DNA of 64,000 nucleotides from Clytia hemisphaerica (GCA_902728285.1 CACVBU010001035.1:691176-755175), one strand, 5' to 3'. Numbered from the stretch's first letter, positions 1 through 10,115 are shown. Numbers and translations are program-made. Notes: generated by a model not told the origin, from the sequence alone.

Positions 1-30
1 ATCAGTGCCATTAATTTGCATTTGTACCAG
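1..30 (+). pseudogene. 3' end of a 72-nt coiled-coil cassette exon (copy 1, edge-truncated)
   Basis: The window opens inside a copy of the exon family seen intact at 2425-2496. The last bases and the donor (CAG followed by gtaatc) match the family. Relative to intact copies about two bases are missing near the CHINLHLYQ end, so this copy would be out of frame. It shows the array continues to the left of the window. Confidence 0.5.
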
Positions 31-136
31 GTAATCCTATTTTTTCAGATTTGAAAAAGAGTAAAATCTTGTTTCAGAAGAGGTCCATGTATAGACTGTT
101 TAGACTAAATCGACCTTATATGGGAACATTCAAAAG

Positions 137-193
137 AGGAAGTGTCGTCGCTGCAGAGCATTTGATGGCCGCAATCCCGGTGATTGAAAGCAA
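137..193 (+). pseudogene. fragment related to the HLMAAIPVIG exon
   Basis: The + frame reads GSVVAAEHLMAAIPVIESK. The core HLMAAIPVI is shared with the terminal-type exons at 3737, 5871 and 7615. The upstream part differs, so this is a diverged relative or fragment. No splice site was assigned with confidence. Confidence 0.4.
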
Positions 194-350
194 ATTTTTT
201 TTTTGTATCTTTATCTTACACATTAGTTTTACTTTATTACTATAATTCTATTTCTAGCCAAAATTAAAAAAGATTATCAAAAATAAGTTCGTTTATCATG
301 ATAAAATTGCTTCAAAACTTCCCGCTTAAAATCTGTAGTTTCAAATAAAA

Positions 351-473
351 ATGGCAGCGAGAAACGTACAAAAAGATCGCAGAACTATCATAAACCAATC
401 AAGCTCAATCGGTGCAGACCTAGACGCTAATACAACAACTGACCAACTTGCGGGAATTGAGTTCAATTATTAA
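351..473 (+). CDS. copy of the first coding exon (MAARN type), read to a stop
   Basis: An ATG sits directly after the repeated upstream block 'aaaatctgtagttt..aaaa' that precedes every first-exon copy in this region. The short frame begins MAARNVQKDRR and runs 40 codons to TAA. In the best-preserved paralogue (24252-24284) the same start is followed after 11 codons by a GTGAGT donor. Here that donor is absent, so the 40-codon reading may be a decayed copy or a minimal protein. No known domain was recognised. Other first-exon copies begin near 1637 (stop after MAA), 4548, 5752, 6141, 7495, 7887 and 24252. Confidence 0.35.
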   Translation: MAARNVQKDRRTIINQSSSIGADLDANTTTDQLAGIEFNY

Positions 474-690
474 AATATTCATTGCAAAAACTTGAAATTA
501 TTTTATAATTTTACATAATTTTACCTTTTAAACTCTACTTTTCTTCTTACCTAATGTTGTTTTAAAGGTTAAATCGTAGGCGCAGCTTTTACACGCCAAT
601 CCGCCTTTTATATGTCTTAATGAAATATGTCAATGGACCTAAAGAGGTGTGATAATGTGTGTTAATGTTTGAATATGTTCTATTTCTCAG

Positions 691-775
691 TATATTTAAG
701 AGGATGGTGGAGAATACATACGCTTAATTGTGCACTGCCGGAAAGGTGCTCAACCACATCGATACTTGTACCAGG
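691..775 (+). CDS. internal exon, YLRGWW..TSILVP type
   Basis: An open segment follows a good acceptor (ctatttctcag) and ends at CCAGG before gtaaga. The frame reads YLRGWWRIHT near its start and ends CSTTSILVPG. The 3' part with the same donor recurs at about 1385-1424, 10700-10732 and 15366-15406. It is therefore an exon, or ex-exon, of the duplicated gene family in this region. Product unknown. Only this first copy has a clear acceptor and a fully open frame. Confidence 0.4.
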
Positions 776-916
776 GTAAGATTACAATATCAAGCTTGCC
801 TTCTTTTGGCACGGCAAGTTTAATTGATCTTCTGTTTTGAATAATTCTCTCATTATGTACCTATCTTAGACAAAATAGCTTTTTATCTTTTATTTTATTA
901 TTTTATTAGTACTAGT

Positions 917-1069
917 AATCGTATGGTTTGGAGTGCAATTAACGATTAATCACGAGTAACAAAGGAGAAAATAGTAATTTGCACGAGTCCGAAGGACGAG
1001 TGCAAATTACGGTATTTTCTCCTTTGTTACGAGTGATTAATCGTTAATTGCACGACAAAACATACGATT
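917..1069. repeat. near-perfect 150-bp palindrome (hairpin MITE)
   Basis: The left arm (AATCGTATGGTTTGGAGTGC onwards) is matched by its reverse complement ending at 1069, with a spacer of only a few bases around ccgaagg. The outer motif GTGCAATTAACGATTAAT recurs at about 1299 and 1341 next to another exon copy, so related repeats flank the area. There is no coding capacity. Confidence 0.8.
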
Positions 1070-1340
1070 CCGAGGTAATCGTCAGTAAATAATCATTAGT
1101 AAATCATAGTTTTTTTCTTTTGTTTAAAAAGAAAACATTGCAGTATAATTTTTCTTTGTTCTTTTTTATATTGAAGAAAAAAAATGTCTTTGTTTTTTAT
1201 TATATAGTAAAAAAAGTATCTGACACAGAACTTGGGAGAGAAAAGAATAAGGGGACAGAAGTATCCCCCCGCCGAAGAGTGCAAAAAGTGGTAATAGTGC
1301 AATTAACGATTAATTGCACTCCTCTAAACCAATCAGATTC

Positions 1341-1424
1341 GAGTAATTTTGCACGGCTGACGATTAATACGTTTAATTGTGCACTACCGGAATGGTGCTC
1401 AACCACATCGATACTTGTACCAGG
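1341..1424 (+). pseudogene. second copy of the TSILVP exon 3' half
   Basis: The last about 45 bases, donor and following intron match the 691-775 copy almost exactly. The 5' part is replaced by sequence related to the neighbouring palindrome (GTGCAATTAACGATTAAT), so the acceptor seen in the first copy is not present. This is probably a rearranged duplicate. Confidence 0.4.
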
Positions 1425-1835
1425 GTAAGATTACAATATCAAGCTTGCCTTCTTTTGGCACGGCTAAGTTTAATTGATCTTCTGTTTTAAATAATTCTCT
1501 CATTATGTATGTTGGTCAAAATAGCTTTTTATCTTTTATTTTATTATTATATTTATAATTTCTATATAATTGATTAATTTTTTACATTTCACATTGTTTC
1601 CTTACTTTCTTTCGTTAATTCGCCAAGATTGGTATAATGGCTGCATAAAACATTTAAGAAGAAGATCCACAAGTAAATTTCCAAATATTCCTTACATAGA
1701 TTCAAAATTGCAATTCTTTTTAAGGCTTCATTAGTAGGCTACTAGCTTTTATAGCTCTATTTGTTCCTGCAAAGCATCTATACTGTTTTGTTCTTGTATT
1801 CATTTCACTCTTGCCTATAGATAGTGTTGTTTTAG

Positions 1836-1910
1836 TTGTTGATCAATCAACTCAGAGGCGAACTTATACAGGCTGAGAACCACATACGCCAGCTAACCGC
1901 CGATCGGGAT
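1836..1910 (+). CDS. coiled-coil exon C (LLINQLRGEL type), GC donor
   Basis: A 75-nt phase-0 exon follows the acceptor ttgttttag. It begins LLINQLRGELIQAENH and ends ADRD. Hydrophobic residues recur at heptad-like spacing, consistent with a coiled-coil segment. The base after the exon is GC (gcgagt) where the copies at 12776 and 24463 have gtgagt, so this copy has either a GC donor or a mutated one. A copy of exon D follows at 2008, the same order as at 12776/12948. Confidence 0.55.
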
Positions 1911-2007
1911 GCGAGTTAGATCATTAAAATACTTATTGCATAAACTTAAAACAAATTTCTTTATTTTGTTACCTTTTTATGATTAGTTTCTTATAAAACT
2001 TTCTCAG

Positions 2008-2075
2008 GTTGCTGAGCAAGTGGGACAAAAAAACACTTTATACCATCATCGTTAAACTGAAAATTTTTAAAAAAG
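2008..2075 (+). pseudogene. degraded copy of exon D (VAERMGQRQF type)
   Basis: The segment after ttctcag matches the open copy at 12948-13014 but has indels, and the frame VAEQVGQK.. runs into TAA. It shows the exon C then exon D order was duplicated as a unit. Confidence 0.5.
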
Positions 2076-2424
2076 ATAAGTTGACTGACCCACAAGACTT
2101 GTTGCTCTCCAAATAAGTTTTTCGGATGGAAAAGTAATTCCAGAAATAAAAATTTATAATTCAAGAATTCAAATAGTCCAGTCGAAAAAAAAGATTTTGT
2201 CTTGAAACCGAAACAACACAAAAAGTAACATACTAAAACTTCAAAGTTGTTCCCAACATGGCAGCAAATCAAAATTATTTTGATCTGACACTATTAGACC
2301 AAATTTCCTCAATATCAGTTCATCTTTCTCGGAGCCCTCCTTAATTATATAAGCCTATATATTGAAATTGAAAAATGCTACGGGACTAACCACTTCCTTT
2401 TGCTTAATTATGTTTATTTACCAG

Positions 2425-2496
2425 GAGAACTTGCAACTGCAAGAAGAGCTGCAGAATTGGCAGGATCAGTGCCATATCAACTTACACCTATACCAG
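2425..2496 (+). CDS. 72-nt coiled-coil cassette exon E, intact copy
   Basis: The acceptor tatttaccag precedes GAG and the donor gtaaaa follows CAG. The 24-codon phase-0 exon starts ENLQLQEELQNWQDQC and ends INLHLYQ. Leucines and the Gln/Glu-rich pattern suggest an amphipathic helix, and exact 72-nt length with matched phases means copies can be added or skipped without changing frame. About 19 copies lie in the window. The function of the parent protein is not recognised. Confidence 0.6.
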
Positions 2497-2569
2497 GTAA
2501 AAATCTCATTTTATTTAAATTTGAAAAAAGAATCCCAAATCTTCAGTTATTGCGAAGGGTTCCATCTAA

Positions 2570-2820
2570 ACTTACAGATCGGTGAATCAAAAACAATAGT
2601 CTCGTTTGTTGGATAAATCAGATTTTATGAACAAACGTTATCCAAATCGAACAATTCAAACGGCCGATTTGCAATTTCAGTCGAATTTACATTCTGACTG
2701 CTCTGTAAAATCTCAACAAGTACTTTTTTACTGTGCAAGACGTGGATGTCTGAATTCGTCCTTTTTCGAATTCGTCCTTTGTACTCCCTTTAGTTGCAAT
2801 TTATCATCTTCTTTACTCTT
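2570..2820 (+). repeat. dispersed repeat R1, copy 1
   Basis: A block containing aaatcagattttatgaacaa and a following Gln/Phe-rich frame recurs at about 4138-4330, 10130-10340 and 14787-15010. It normally lies just downstream of exon E material, so it is probably intronic or flanking sequence carried along in the duplications. Confidence 0.6.
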
Positions 2821-3620
2821 TAGAAATAAACAAGTGATGCTTTTATGGACCTACCTGGTTATGCATTTAGCACATATATATAATTGATATATACGTAAGC
2901 GTGACCATTAAACAATCATTCAGAACAAAAATAGTGACGATCTATTAAAATTAGTTGTTTGTTCCTCATAAAAAAACGTTTAGAAACCAAAATTTTTATG
3001 CTCTTGAAATATTCTTTCATATTCAAGACTTTGACTTTTTGAAAAATTCTGCTATAGCCATCTTTTACCTATGATGGTAGCCTACTTTCATGCAAAAAAT
3101 CAGAAAAAGTTAATGATCCAATTATTCACAAAGTCCAAAATACCCGTTTTTAGCCGTTTTTAGGCCCAAATTTGCCCAAATTTTTTTTTACGAAAGTCGA
3201 GCTCCGTCACATTCGAGGGTTTATAGTTTTGCATCTTTGTGCAAAAAATCATAAAGAATCAAAGAGCTAATCTCGAAAAAAGCTAATATTTAAGTAATTG
3301 ATAATGTGCTCATAAATATCGAATTTGGCCATTTTTTTATAAAAACACGCATTCTTCAAAAGTGAACCCTCATGAGCAACTCTCATGGGCAATTCCCGTC
3401 ATTGCTCCTGCAAAAAAATTAATTTTGTATCTTTATTTTATATTTATCACTCTTTTTAAATTTTAATTAATTGATTAAATTTTTACATTTTACGATGTTT
3501 TTTACTTACGCTAATTTTTCAAATTAGTTCTCGTCAATATTAAAACGATTAAAAATGAATTCACTTATCATAACAATTTCTTCAAAAATTTTTGCTAAAA
3601 ATCTGTAGTTTGACATTAAC
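2821..3620. other. gene-free stretch with dispersed AT-rich repeat
   Basis: No supported gene. The part around 2970-3330 (frames with 'ctatgatggtagcc', 'aggcccaaatttgcccaaat') has diverged relatives near 41490-42160, so it is interspersed repeat DNA. From about 3430 the repeated upstream/5'UTR block of the local gene family begins. Confidence 0.4.
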
Positions 3621-3736
3621 ATAGTGTACAAAATTTAGAAGAAGATCCTCGATTAAACTTTTCAATATTTCTCACCATGGATTCAAAGTTTCGAAGTTAC
3701 CCTTTTTATGAGTGCTACCATTGATTTTCACTCCAG

Positions 3737-3816
3737 GCTACGAAAAACCTGGTACCGTCATTGATATGGATCGTTTAATGGCGGCAATTCCCGTCATTGG
3801 ACATACAAAGAATTAA
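3737..3816 (+). CDS. terminal-type exon B (HLMAAIPVIG family), copy 1
   Basis: The exon follows the acceptor cactccag and reads, after two bases, YEKPGTVIDMDRLMAAIPVI to a TAA at 3814. It is the most 5' of four near-identical copies (others at 5871, 7615 and about 8007). Each lies about 80-130 nt after a decayed first-exon copy, so a first exon - short intron - last exon mini-gene structure is possible. No recognised domain. Confidence 0.4.
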
Positions 3817-4137
3817 TTTTGTATTTTTATCTATATTTATCACTATTTTAATTAATTGATTAAATTTTTACATTCGACAATGTATTTTACTTTTTTACGT
3901 TAATTTTCAAATTAGTTCTCGTCTAGATTAAAACGATTTAAATGAATTCACTTATAATAATTTCTTTAAAAATTCTTGCTAAAAATCTGTAGTTTGGTAT
4001 AAAAGACCATAAAATTATTTTCTTCAGACAGCATAACCGGGGCTATTGGCCCTTTTTTGAAAGAAACACTTTCGATGACTTTTTTCACAGTTGAACAGCC
4101 ACCTTCCCGTTTCCCAGTAATGAGACAACCACCAGCC

Positions 4138-4330
4138 CGTTGATAAATCAGATTTTTTGAACAAACTTTATCCAAATCAAACAATTCAAGCGTCCGATTC
4201 GTAACTATGTAGTCGAATTTACACTCTGCTCTGTAAAATCCCAACAGGTACTTTTTTATTATGTGAGAAGTGGGTGTTTTGAATTGGTCCTTTTTCGATT
4301 TGTTGACAGAAACAAGACAAATAATAATGG
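4138..4330 (+). repeat. dispersed repeat R1, copy 2
   Basis: This matches the 2625-2790 block (aacaaactttatccaaatc.., gcgtccgattcgtaac..) and continues into sequence shared with 10130-10340. No gene is supported. Confidence 0.55.
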
Positions 4331-4547
4331 CAGACCACCGAAACAACCTTGAGTTAGCTCATTTGATTGGGCCTGCAAAGAATTTATATTGCATCTTTAT
4401 CTTACATTTATCACTGTTTGTGAATTTGAAATAAATTGATTTATTCTTTTATATCTCCAAGATAAAAAAGATTAAAAATAAATTTGTTTATCATGATAAA
4501 ATTGGTTCAAAACTTCCCGCTGAAAATCTGTAGTTTGAAAAATAAAA

Positions 4548-4562
4548 ATGGCAGCGAGAAAC
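4548..4562 (+). pseudogene. start of a first-exon copy fused to cassette-exon flank
   Basis: ATGGCAGCGAGAAAC matches the first exon at 351. After five codons the sequence passes straight into the intron that normally precedes exon E (acagtttacttaattatg). An internal deletion therefore joined the first exon to the next exon's upstream intron. Confidence 0.45.
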
Positions 4563-4604
4563 AAGAGTACAGTTACAGTTTACTTAATTATGTTTATTTA
4601 CCAG

Positions 4605-4684
4605 GAGAACTTGCAACTGCAAGAAGAGCTGCAGAATTGGCAGGATCAATGCCACATAAATCATCATTTGTATCAGATTGTTGA
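4605..4684 (+). CDS. cassette exon E copy with read-through end (..HHLYQIVEGR stop)
   Basis: The acceptor and 72-nt body match the family (ENLQLQEELQNWQDQC). The donor gtaat is replaced by attgttgaaggacgttag, so the frame continues IVEGR and stops. A sister copy at 13810 has the same exit but was interrupted by a transposon after gttgaag. It may be a terminal version of exon E or simply a lost donor. Confidence 0.45.
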
Positions 4685-4990
4685 AGGACGTTAGTTATGT
4701 TGAATTACTTTCATTTGATAAGGTTGAAATAAACATAGCATGTGCATCTTGTGGGATTTCATCGTGACCTATATATTCCAATTGAAAAATGCTACGCCAC
4801 TAACCACTTCTTCAGGAAATCATGTAGCTGTAAGAGGAGCTGGCGCAATGGCAGGACCAGTGCCACAATTTTATTTAAATTTGAAAAAATAATCCGAAAT
4901 CTTCAGTTATTGCAAAAGGTTCCATCTAGACTTACAGATCGGTGAATCGAAAACACTAGTCTCGTTTGTTTGATGAATCAGATTTTATGA
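4680..4990 (+). repeat. duplicated block with degraded exon E (copy of 14532-14880)
   Basis: This roughly 300-bp stretch is nearly identical to 14532-14880. It contains a degraded exon E after cttcag (GAAATCATGTAGCTGTAAGAG, two stops), then repeat R1. The pair documents a segmental duplication within the window. Confidence 0.6.
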
Positions 4991-5186
4991 ACAAACTATA
5001 ATACCCCCCCCTTTATGACCTATATGCTACGAAGTGCATACACTGCAACTGCACAGGCTGAATCAACTTCCTTTTTGGACCTACCTCGTAGGTCCTTTAA
5101 ATTAACCCATGTTTGTTTGTTCGTCTGTTATCTACTTTTCTCGGCATTAACTCATTAGTTAAATAATTCTAGTATAATAATTACCT

Positions 5187-5576
5187 TATCGGCCCTTTTT
5201 ACACCGGCCCTTATTCCGTCACAGCCTAATTTTGGGCTTAAGCCAATTAGGGCCGTATATAACCCCAAAATTTGTAAAAATCGCTATTCAGGCTTTAAAA
5301 CAGTAAAATTTACATTAAAATGTCATCTTTCTGTATCCTTTAATCATGCCTAAAACCCTTTAAATTGAGAAAAATGGTCAAAATTTAACACCACTTTTAC
5401 ATAGACAAGACAAGACATACACCTTCCCAAAAATGGGAATAGGCCCTAACCTAAGTCAGAGATCACTGCACAATATTCGCAGATCTATACTTCCTATAGG
5501 AATACTGTACTTTCTATAAGAAACTTTTTTCGCTAGAGGATGAGCAGAAGCCTATAAAAATTAAAACGGGCCGATA
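5187..5576. mobile_element. MITE, TATCGGCCC family, copy 1
   Basis: Ends TATCGGCCCTTTT and ..AAAACGGGCCGATA form a terminal inverted repeat bounded by TA. The 390-bp body has no ORF. A second copy with the same ends is at 6910-7315, and the sequences flanking both copies (tttttggacctacctcgtag on the left, atcattttt..ttaattaattg on the right) also match. Both the MITE and its host segment were therefore duplicated. Confidence 0.65.
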
Positions 5577-5751
5577 TATCATTTTTAAATTTTAATTAAT
5601 TGATTAATTTCTACATTTTACAATGCTTTTTACTTTTTTACGTTAATTACTCATATTAGTTCTCGTCAATATTAAAACGATTAAAATGAATTCACTTATC
5701 ATAACAAATTCTTCAAAAACTCTTGCTAAAAATCTGTAGTTTGGCATTAAA

Positions 5752-5880
5752 ATGGCAGCAAAAAATGTAGAAAAAGATCCTCAACTAAACTTTTCAATAT
5801 TCCTTACCATGGATTCAAAATTTGGAAATCAACCTTTTATCATGAATACTTCCATTCGCTATCACTCCAGGCTACGAAAA
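5752..5880 (+). pseudogene. first-exon copy (MAAKNVEKDPQ) without donor
   Basis: ATGGCAGCAAAAAATGTAG opens a frame MAAKNVEKDPQLNFSIFL that runs into the acceptor region of exon B. In the paralogue at 24252 the codons after DPQ are a GTGAGT donor; here they are ctaaac. The intron, if used, would need another donor. Nearly identical copies are at 7495 and 7887. Confidence 0.4.
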
Positions 5881-5950
5881 ACCTGGTACCGTCATTGACA
5901 TGGACCATTTAATGGCGGCAATTCCCGTCATTGGACGTGCAAAGAATTAA
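5871..5950 (+). CDS. terminal-type exon B, copy 2
   Basis: After atcactccag the frame (two bases, then YEKPGTVIDMDHLMAAIPVI) is open to TAA at 5948. It differs from copy 1 by a few substitutions only. The chemistry suggests a short helical segment; no domain was recognised. Confidence 0.4.
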
Positions 5951-6273
5951 TTTTGTATTTTTATCTTATATTTATCACTATCTTAATTAATTGATTAAAT
6001 TTTTACATTCGCCAATGTATTTTACTTTTTTACGTTAATTTTCCAAATTAGTTCTCGTCAACGTTAAAACGATTTAAATGAATTCACTTATAATAATTTC
6101 TTTAAAAATCCTTACTAAAAATCTGTAGTTTGGTATAAAAATGGTAACACAAAATGTAAAGATCCCCAACTAAACTTTTTAATATTCCTCACCATGGATT
6201 CAAAATTTCCAATTTCTTAGCCACCAAGAGAGGTAGAGATGTATGCTAGAGATTTTTCTTCAAATTTATACAG

Positions 6274-6533
6274 GAAAAAAAGACATAATAAAGGAGGTAA
6301 ACAATGGTTTCATAAATGAGATGCAGCTCTGGCACGGTACCAATGAAAAAGCCGCGTCTCTTATATGCCATCAATCATTTGACCCACGCCTTGTGAAGAA
6401 TTGTCTTTTTGGAGAGGGAGCTTACTTTTCATATTTACCCAATTATTCAATGAATTTGATCTATTCAAAGCCTGGTACAGGAGAACTTTGTAATCTATTT
6501 TTGGCTGACGTTCTGGTTGGTTACTCCGCTTTG
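6274..6533 (+). CDS. PARP catalytic-domain exon (partial gene)
   Basis: The exon follows tttatacag and ends at GCTTTG before gtaatt. The translation contains the PARP signature in order: LWHGTNEKAASLI (nicotinamide-binding His in HGT), FDPRLV, FGEGAYFSYLPNYS (NAD-contacting Tyr), then ADVLVGYS. PARPs transfer ADP-ribose from NAD+ to proteins or nucleic acids. The third conserved position (Glu in polymerising PARPs, hydrophobic in mono-transferases) lies beyond the exon, so activity type cannot be assigned. The LWHGT and 'FDPR' forms look more like the PARP14/tankyrase side than PARP1. No PARP partner exon was found in the window; it may be a fragment captured in the duplications. Confidence 0.75.
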
Positions 6534-6783
6534 GTAATTATGTTAATTACATACACTATTATATTACGCTTAAATCAGAACTATTCAATTTTCACATGAA
6601 GCTTTTTCGCTTGCGATTTCTTAGCACACGGCAATTCTTGTTGCACCTATTTTACATTGACCTTTCAATTGGTCAATTTTCAACTTTAAAATGAAAACCG
6701 TGAAAACATGAAATTTCTTTTTCTTTCTTTTTATAATTTTTCCTTTTGGTAAGAATTTTAAAAGCATTTTGAAATGGAACACT

Positions 6784-7330
6784 ATTTTCCTTTTTGGACC
6801 TACCTCGTAGGTCCTTTAAATTAACCTATGTTTGTTTGTTCGTTTGTCTGTTATCTACTTTTCTCGGCATTAACTCATTAGTTAAATAATTCTAGTATAA
6901 TCATTACCTTATCGGCCCTTTTTACACCGGCCCTTATTCCGTCACAGCCTAATTAGGGCCGTAAATAACGTCAAAACTTGTGAAAATCGCTATTCAGGCT
7001 TTAAAACAGTGAATATTATATAAATTTACATTAAAATGTCATCTTTCTGCATCCTTTAATCATGCCTAAAACCCTTTAAATTGAGAAAAATGGTCAAAAT
7101 TTAACACCACTTTTACATAAAAATTGCAAAATGTTGGTATACACCGGCCCTTATTACGCCACGAGCCCAAAAATAACGCCAATCGAAAAGGGCCGGCGTA
7201 AGAAGGGTAGTCTGATTCGCAGACCTATACTTCCTATAGGAATACTATACTTTCTATAAGAAACTTTTTCGCTAGAGGATGAGCAGAAGCCTATAAAAAT
7301 TAAAAAGGGCCAATATATCATTCTTTTTAA
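6784..7330 (+). repeat. segmental duplicate of 5070-5590
   Basis: From 'tttttggacctacctcgtag' onward this block repeats 5073-5590, including the MITE. It is followed by the same upstream/5'UTR block and first exon, so the whole 5.0-6.2 kb segment has a second edition at 6.8-8.1 kb. Confidence 0.65.
6910..7315. mobile_element. MITE, TATCGGCCC family, copy 2
   Basis: The ends are TATCGGCCCTTTTTACACC and a diverged ..AAAAAGGGCCAATA. It carries an internal stretch (ggcccttattacgccacg) not present in copy 1. No coding capacity. Confidence 0.6.
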
Positions 7331-7494
7331 ATTTTAATTAATTGATTAATTTCTACATTTTACAATGCTTTTTACTTTTTTTACGTTAATTCTCCAAATT
7401 AGTTCTCGTCAATATTAAAACGATTAAAATAAATTCACTTATCATTACAATTTCCTCAAAAACTCTTGCTAAAAATCTGTAGTTTGGCATTAAA

Positions 7495-7693
7495 ATGGCA
7501 GCAAAAAATGTAGAAAAAGATCCTCAACTAAACTTTTCAATATTCCTTACCATGGATTCAAAATTTCGAAATCAACCTTTTATTATGAATACTTCCATTC
7601 GTTATCACTCGAAGCTACGAAAAACCTGGTACCGTCATTGACATGGACCATTTAATGGCGGCAATTCCCGTCATTGGACGTGCAAAGAATTAG
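7495..7693 (+). pseudogene. first exon plus exon B mini-gene, copy 3
   Basis: MAAKNVEKDPQ start at 7495, then exon B at 7615-7693 with YEKPGTVIDMDHLMAAIPVI and TAG. The acceptor has changed from ctccag|G to ctcgaag, which may weaken it. Otherwise it is almost identical to 5752-5950. Confidence 0.4.
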
Positions 7694-7886
7694 TTTTGTA
7701 TTTTTATCTTATATTTATCACTATTTTAATTAATTGATTAAATTTTTACATTCGACAATGTATTTTACTTTTTTACGTTAATTTTCCAAATTAGTTCTCG
7801 TCAATATTAAAACGATTAAAATAAATTCACTTATCATTACAATTTCCTCAAAAACTCTTGCTAAAAATCTGTAGTTTGGCATTAAA

Positions 7887-8090
7887 ATGGTAGCAAAAAA
7901 TGTAGAAAAAGATCCTCAACTAAACTTTTCAATATTCCTTACCATGGATTCAAAATTTCGAAATCAACCTTTTATCATGAATACTTCCATTCGTTATCAC
8001 TCGAAGCTACGAAAAACCTGGTACCGTCATTGACATGGACCATTTAATGGCGGCAATTTCCCGTCCTTGGACGTGCAAAGAATTAGTTTT
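7887..8090 (+). pseudogene. first exon plus exon B mini-gene, copy 4 (frameshifted)
   Basis: The start is MVAKNVEKDPQ, and exon B begins about 8007. An extra T in ggcaatttcccg breaks the HLMAAIPVIG frame. This is a tandem duplicate of copy 3 at a spacing of about 392 bp. Confidence 0.5.
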
Positions 8091-8547
8091 GTATTTTTAT
8101 CTTATATTTATCACTATTTTAATTAATTGATTAAATTTTTACATTCGACAATGTATTTTACCTTTTTACGTTAATTTTCCAAATTAGTTCATCGTCAATG
8201 AAAACCAGAAAATTATTTTCTTCAAACAGCAATTGCTGGCAATGGTTAACATATTGCATTAAATATTTTTTTATTTTTTCAACTTGTCTGAAAAACCTTT
8301 GCCTAAAGAGTACATTAGCTTCCTTTACAACCAATCCAAGCAATTTTCAATGAATTTTGCTTTGGAAAAGACTTTAAAGCCAAATTTAGTTTAATAGCTT
8401 TAAGACCATTGAGTATCGATAATTTTCGCAAATTTAACTGTGTATTTTTTTAGCTTTATCAACGAAGCAAAAAAGCTTTCGATTATATGTATTCGGTATG
8501 TAATATAGAGCTGTTTCGATTTTATTCTGTTGTTTAATTTATTTTAG

Positions 8548-8619
8548 AACGTAATCGGTGAACTTCAACTCATCAACAACATGAGGGGAGAAATTGTAAG
8601 ATTAACAAGGGAAAGAGAT
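8548..8619 (+). CDS. 72-nt coiled-coil exon F (NVIGELQLIN type), copy 1
   Basis: The acceptor ttattttag and donor gtgaga enclose exactly 24 codons in phase 0, beginning NVIGELQLINNMRGEI and ending RERD. Heptad-like hydrophobics and many charges suggest coiled coil. A second copy at 20768-20839 has 24 codons with conservative changes, so the frame has been maintained in both. That favours recent function of at least one. Confidence 0.65.
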
Positions 8620-8874
8620 GTGAGATAATTTTATTCCATTAACCCCGTTACTAAAGTCAATGGTCAAAAATTTAGAGAGCTATTTAAATAACTTTAATGC
8701 AGTTGTTGTTATATATTTTTTGAGACCCCCCATCTCGTTGAGACCAGTGTTGTTGTAAGAGTGCCATTACTGCCAGTGTTGGATTCAGCTCACCTCAGGC
8801 CAGTGGAGACTGTTTTCCAAACAAATATGCTCATATAAAACATGTAATCAAAGTTTTCAATGATTTTCTTTCAG

Positions 8875-8952
8875 GTGTACCCGTACACCAAATTCAATAT
8901 ACCGTGCGCTGCAAGAGGGCCAGACAACCCTCACAGGTTGATCTTTATAGAG
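8875..8952 (+). CDS. exon H (CAARGPDNPHRLIF)
   Basis: A 78-nt phase-0 exon lies between tttctttcag and gtaagt. It begins VYPYTKFNIPCAARG and ends LIFIE. Related but stop-ended versions are at about 25049-25124 and 25325-25400, and a fragment is at 16590. The family was not recognised. Clean borders and frame make it one of the better exon calls here. Confidence 0.6.
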
Positions 8953-8959
8953 GTAAGTG

Positions 8960-9870
8960 CAATTATTATTTTTATCTAATCCTTTAGCAACCAGGTTAAC
9001 AGGCTTCTTTTAACTCCAGCCCCACCCTAACTAGGAGAGGTGGGTTGAGAAGCTTGTAAGATGAACATTATCTAGGATCTATCAAATTTCTTCCCTTTTC
9101 TACTTTGGGCTTCGACAACGAAAGGAGACTTATATCTAATGAACCATAAACAAAATACAATTCCGGGACAATTTCTTTCAGGCGGATTAAAATGTGGCTA
9201 TTTTAAATTCATACCGAGTGATGACTTTTTCTTCCTATGACATATGACCATTTCACACATGATAGATTTAATTCAAATTATCTGGAAATATACTTTCTTT
9301 TCAAATATTTTAGTATTTTACAGTACTTACTGGTCTACATAATACACTTTTTTCTGAGGCTCAAATTCGGTAAAAAATAGGCGTAATGCTAAGCATACCT
9401 CCAAACTCAAATGCAAATTCGTACAACTAAACGCTGACCTTTTTAGGTTACTTTTAAAGCTGTTTGCAATTTCTTAGACCAATGATTTTCGCCTGCGGCG
9501 CCAAATTTAGCCTATCTCTATCCCAACACGCGATTTTTTGATCACTAACGGTGTCGAGGAAAAAGCCGTGGTCGTCTGGTACAGGCTACGCCAAATTGCA
9601 AAAAAAGGTTTTTCTTTAAGCTGAATCAATGTTCCGACCTCAAAATTTTCATGAACCCAAAGAAAATAGATAAATCTAAGTCTAAGAATATAAATAAGCA
9701 TAAATTAAGGCTGAAAATCTTGTTGCGTCAATTTCTTCAACGACGAACGCCTCCCTCAGTTCTGAAAATGTGTCTCAAAAGTAGTTTGGCAGTTCAGCAT
9801 TTAAAGCTATACTAAAATGCAATACACTGTTGAAAAGATATTTCCGAGAAAAATAATCTAAAGTAAAAAG
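8960..9870. other. gene-free stretch
   Basis: No exon, tandem repeat or terminal inverted repeat was found. A short piece around 9484 (cgcctgcggcgcc) resembles one near 47806 and may be part of a dispersed repeat. Confidence 0.4.
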
Positions 9871-10115
9871 CCCGGGGGGGGGGGGTACTAGGGCAAGATG
9901 GGTTACAGGGATGCACCGCTGGTCAGGGTACCTTTTTAACCTCCACGAGTCCCAGGAAGGGTCGCAAAAACAGCAAAATAGAAAAATCAGTCCCTCGTAG
10001 GGTGCCTATTTTTGAAAAAATTGGGGAAAAAGTAGAAAATTTGAGAAAATTTTGGAATTTCAGTCCCATTCAGGGTTATTTTTTTGCAAATTTCGAGTCC
10101 CACGTAGGGTCCACT
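9871..10115. mobile_element. G-run MITE family (CCCGGGGGGG..TAC), partial copy
   Basis: It starts CCCGGGGGGGGGGGGTACTA and carries direct motifs of the form 'gtcccacgtagggtcc'. It matches 33677-33976 over its length, but the right terminal repeat is missing and repeat R1 begins at about 10115. A third family member is at 47100-47436. Confidence 0.6.
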
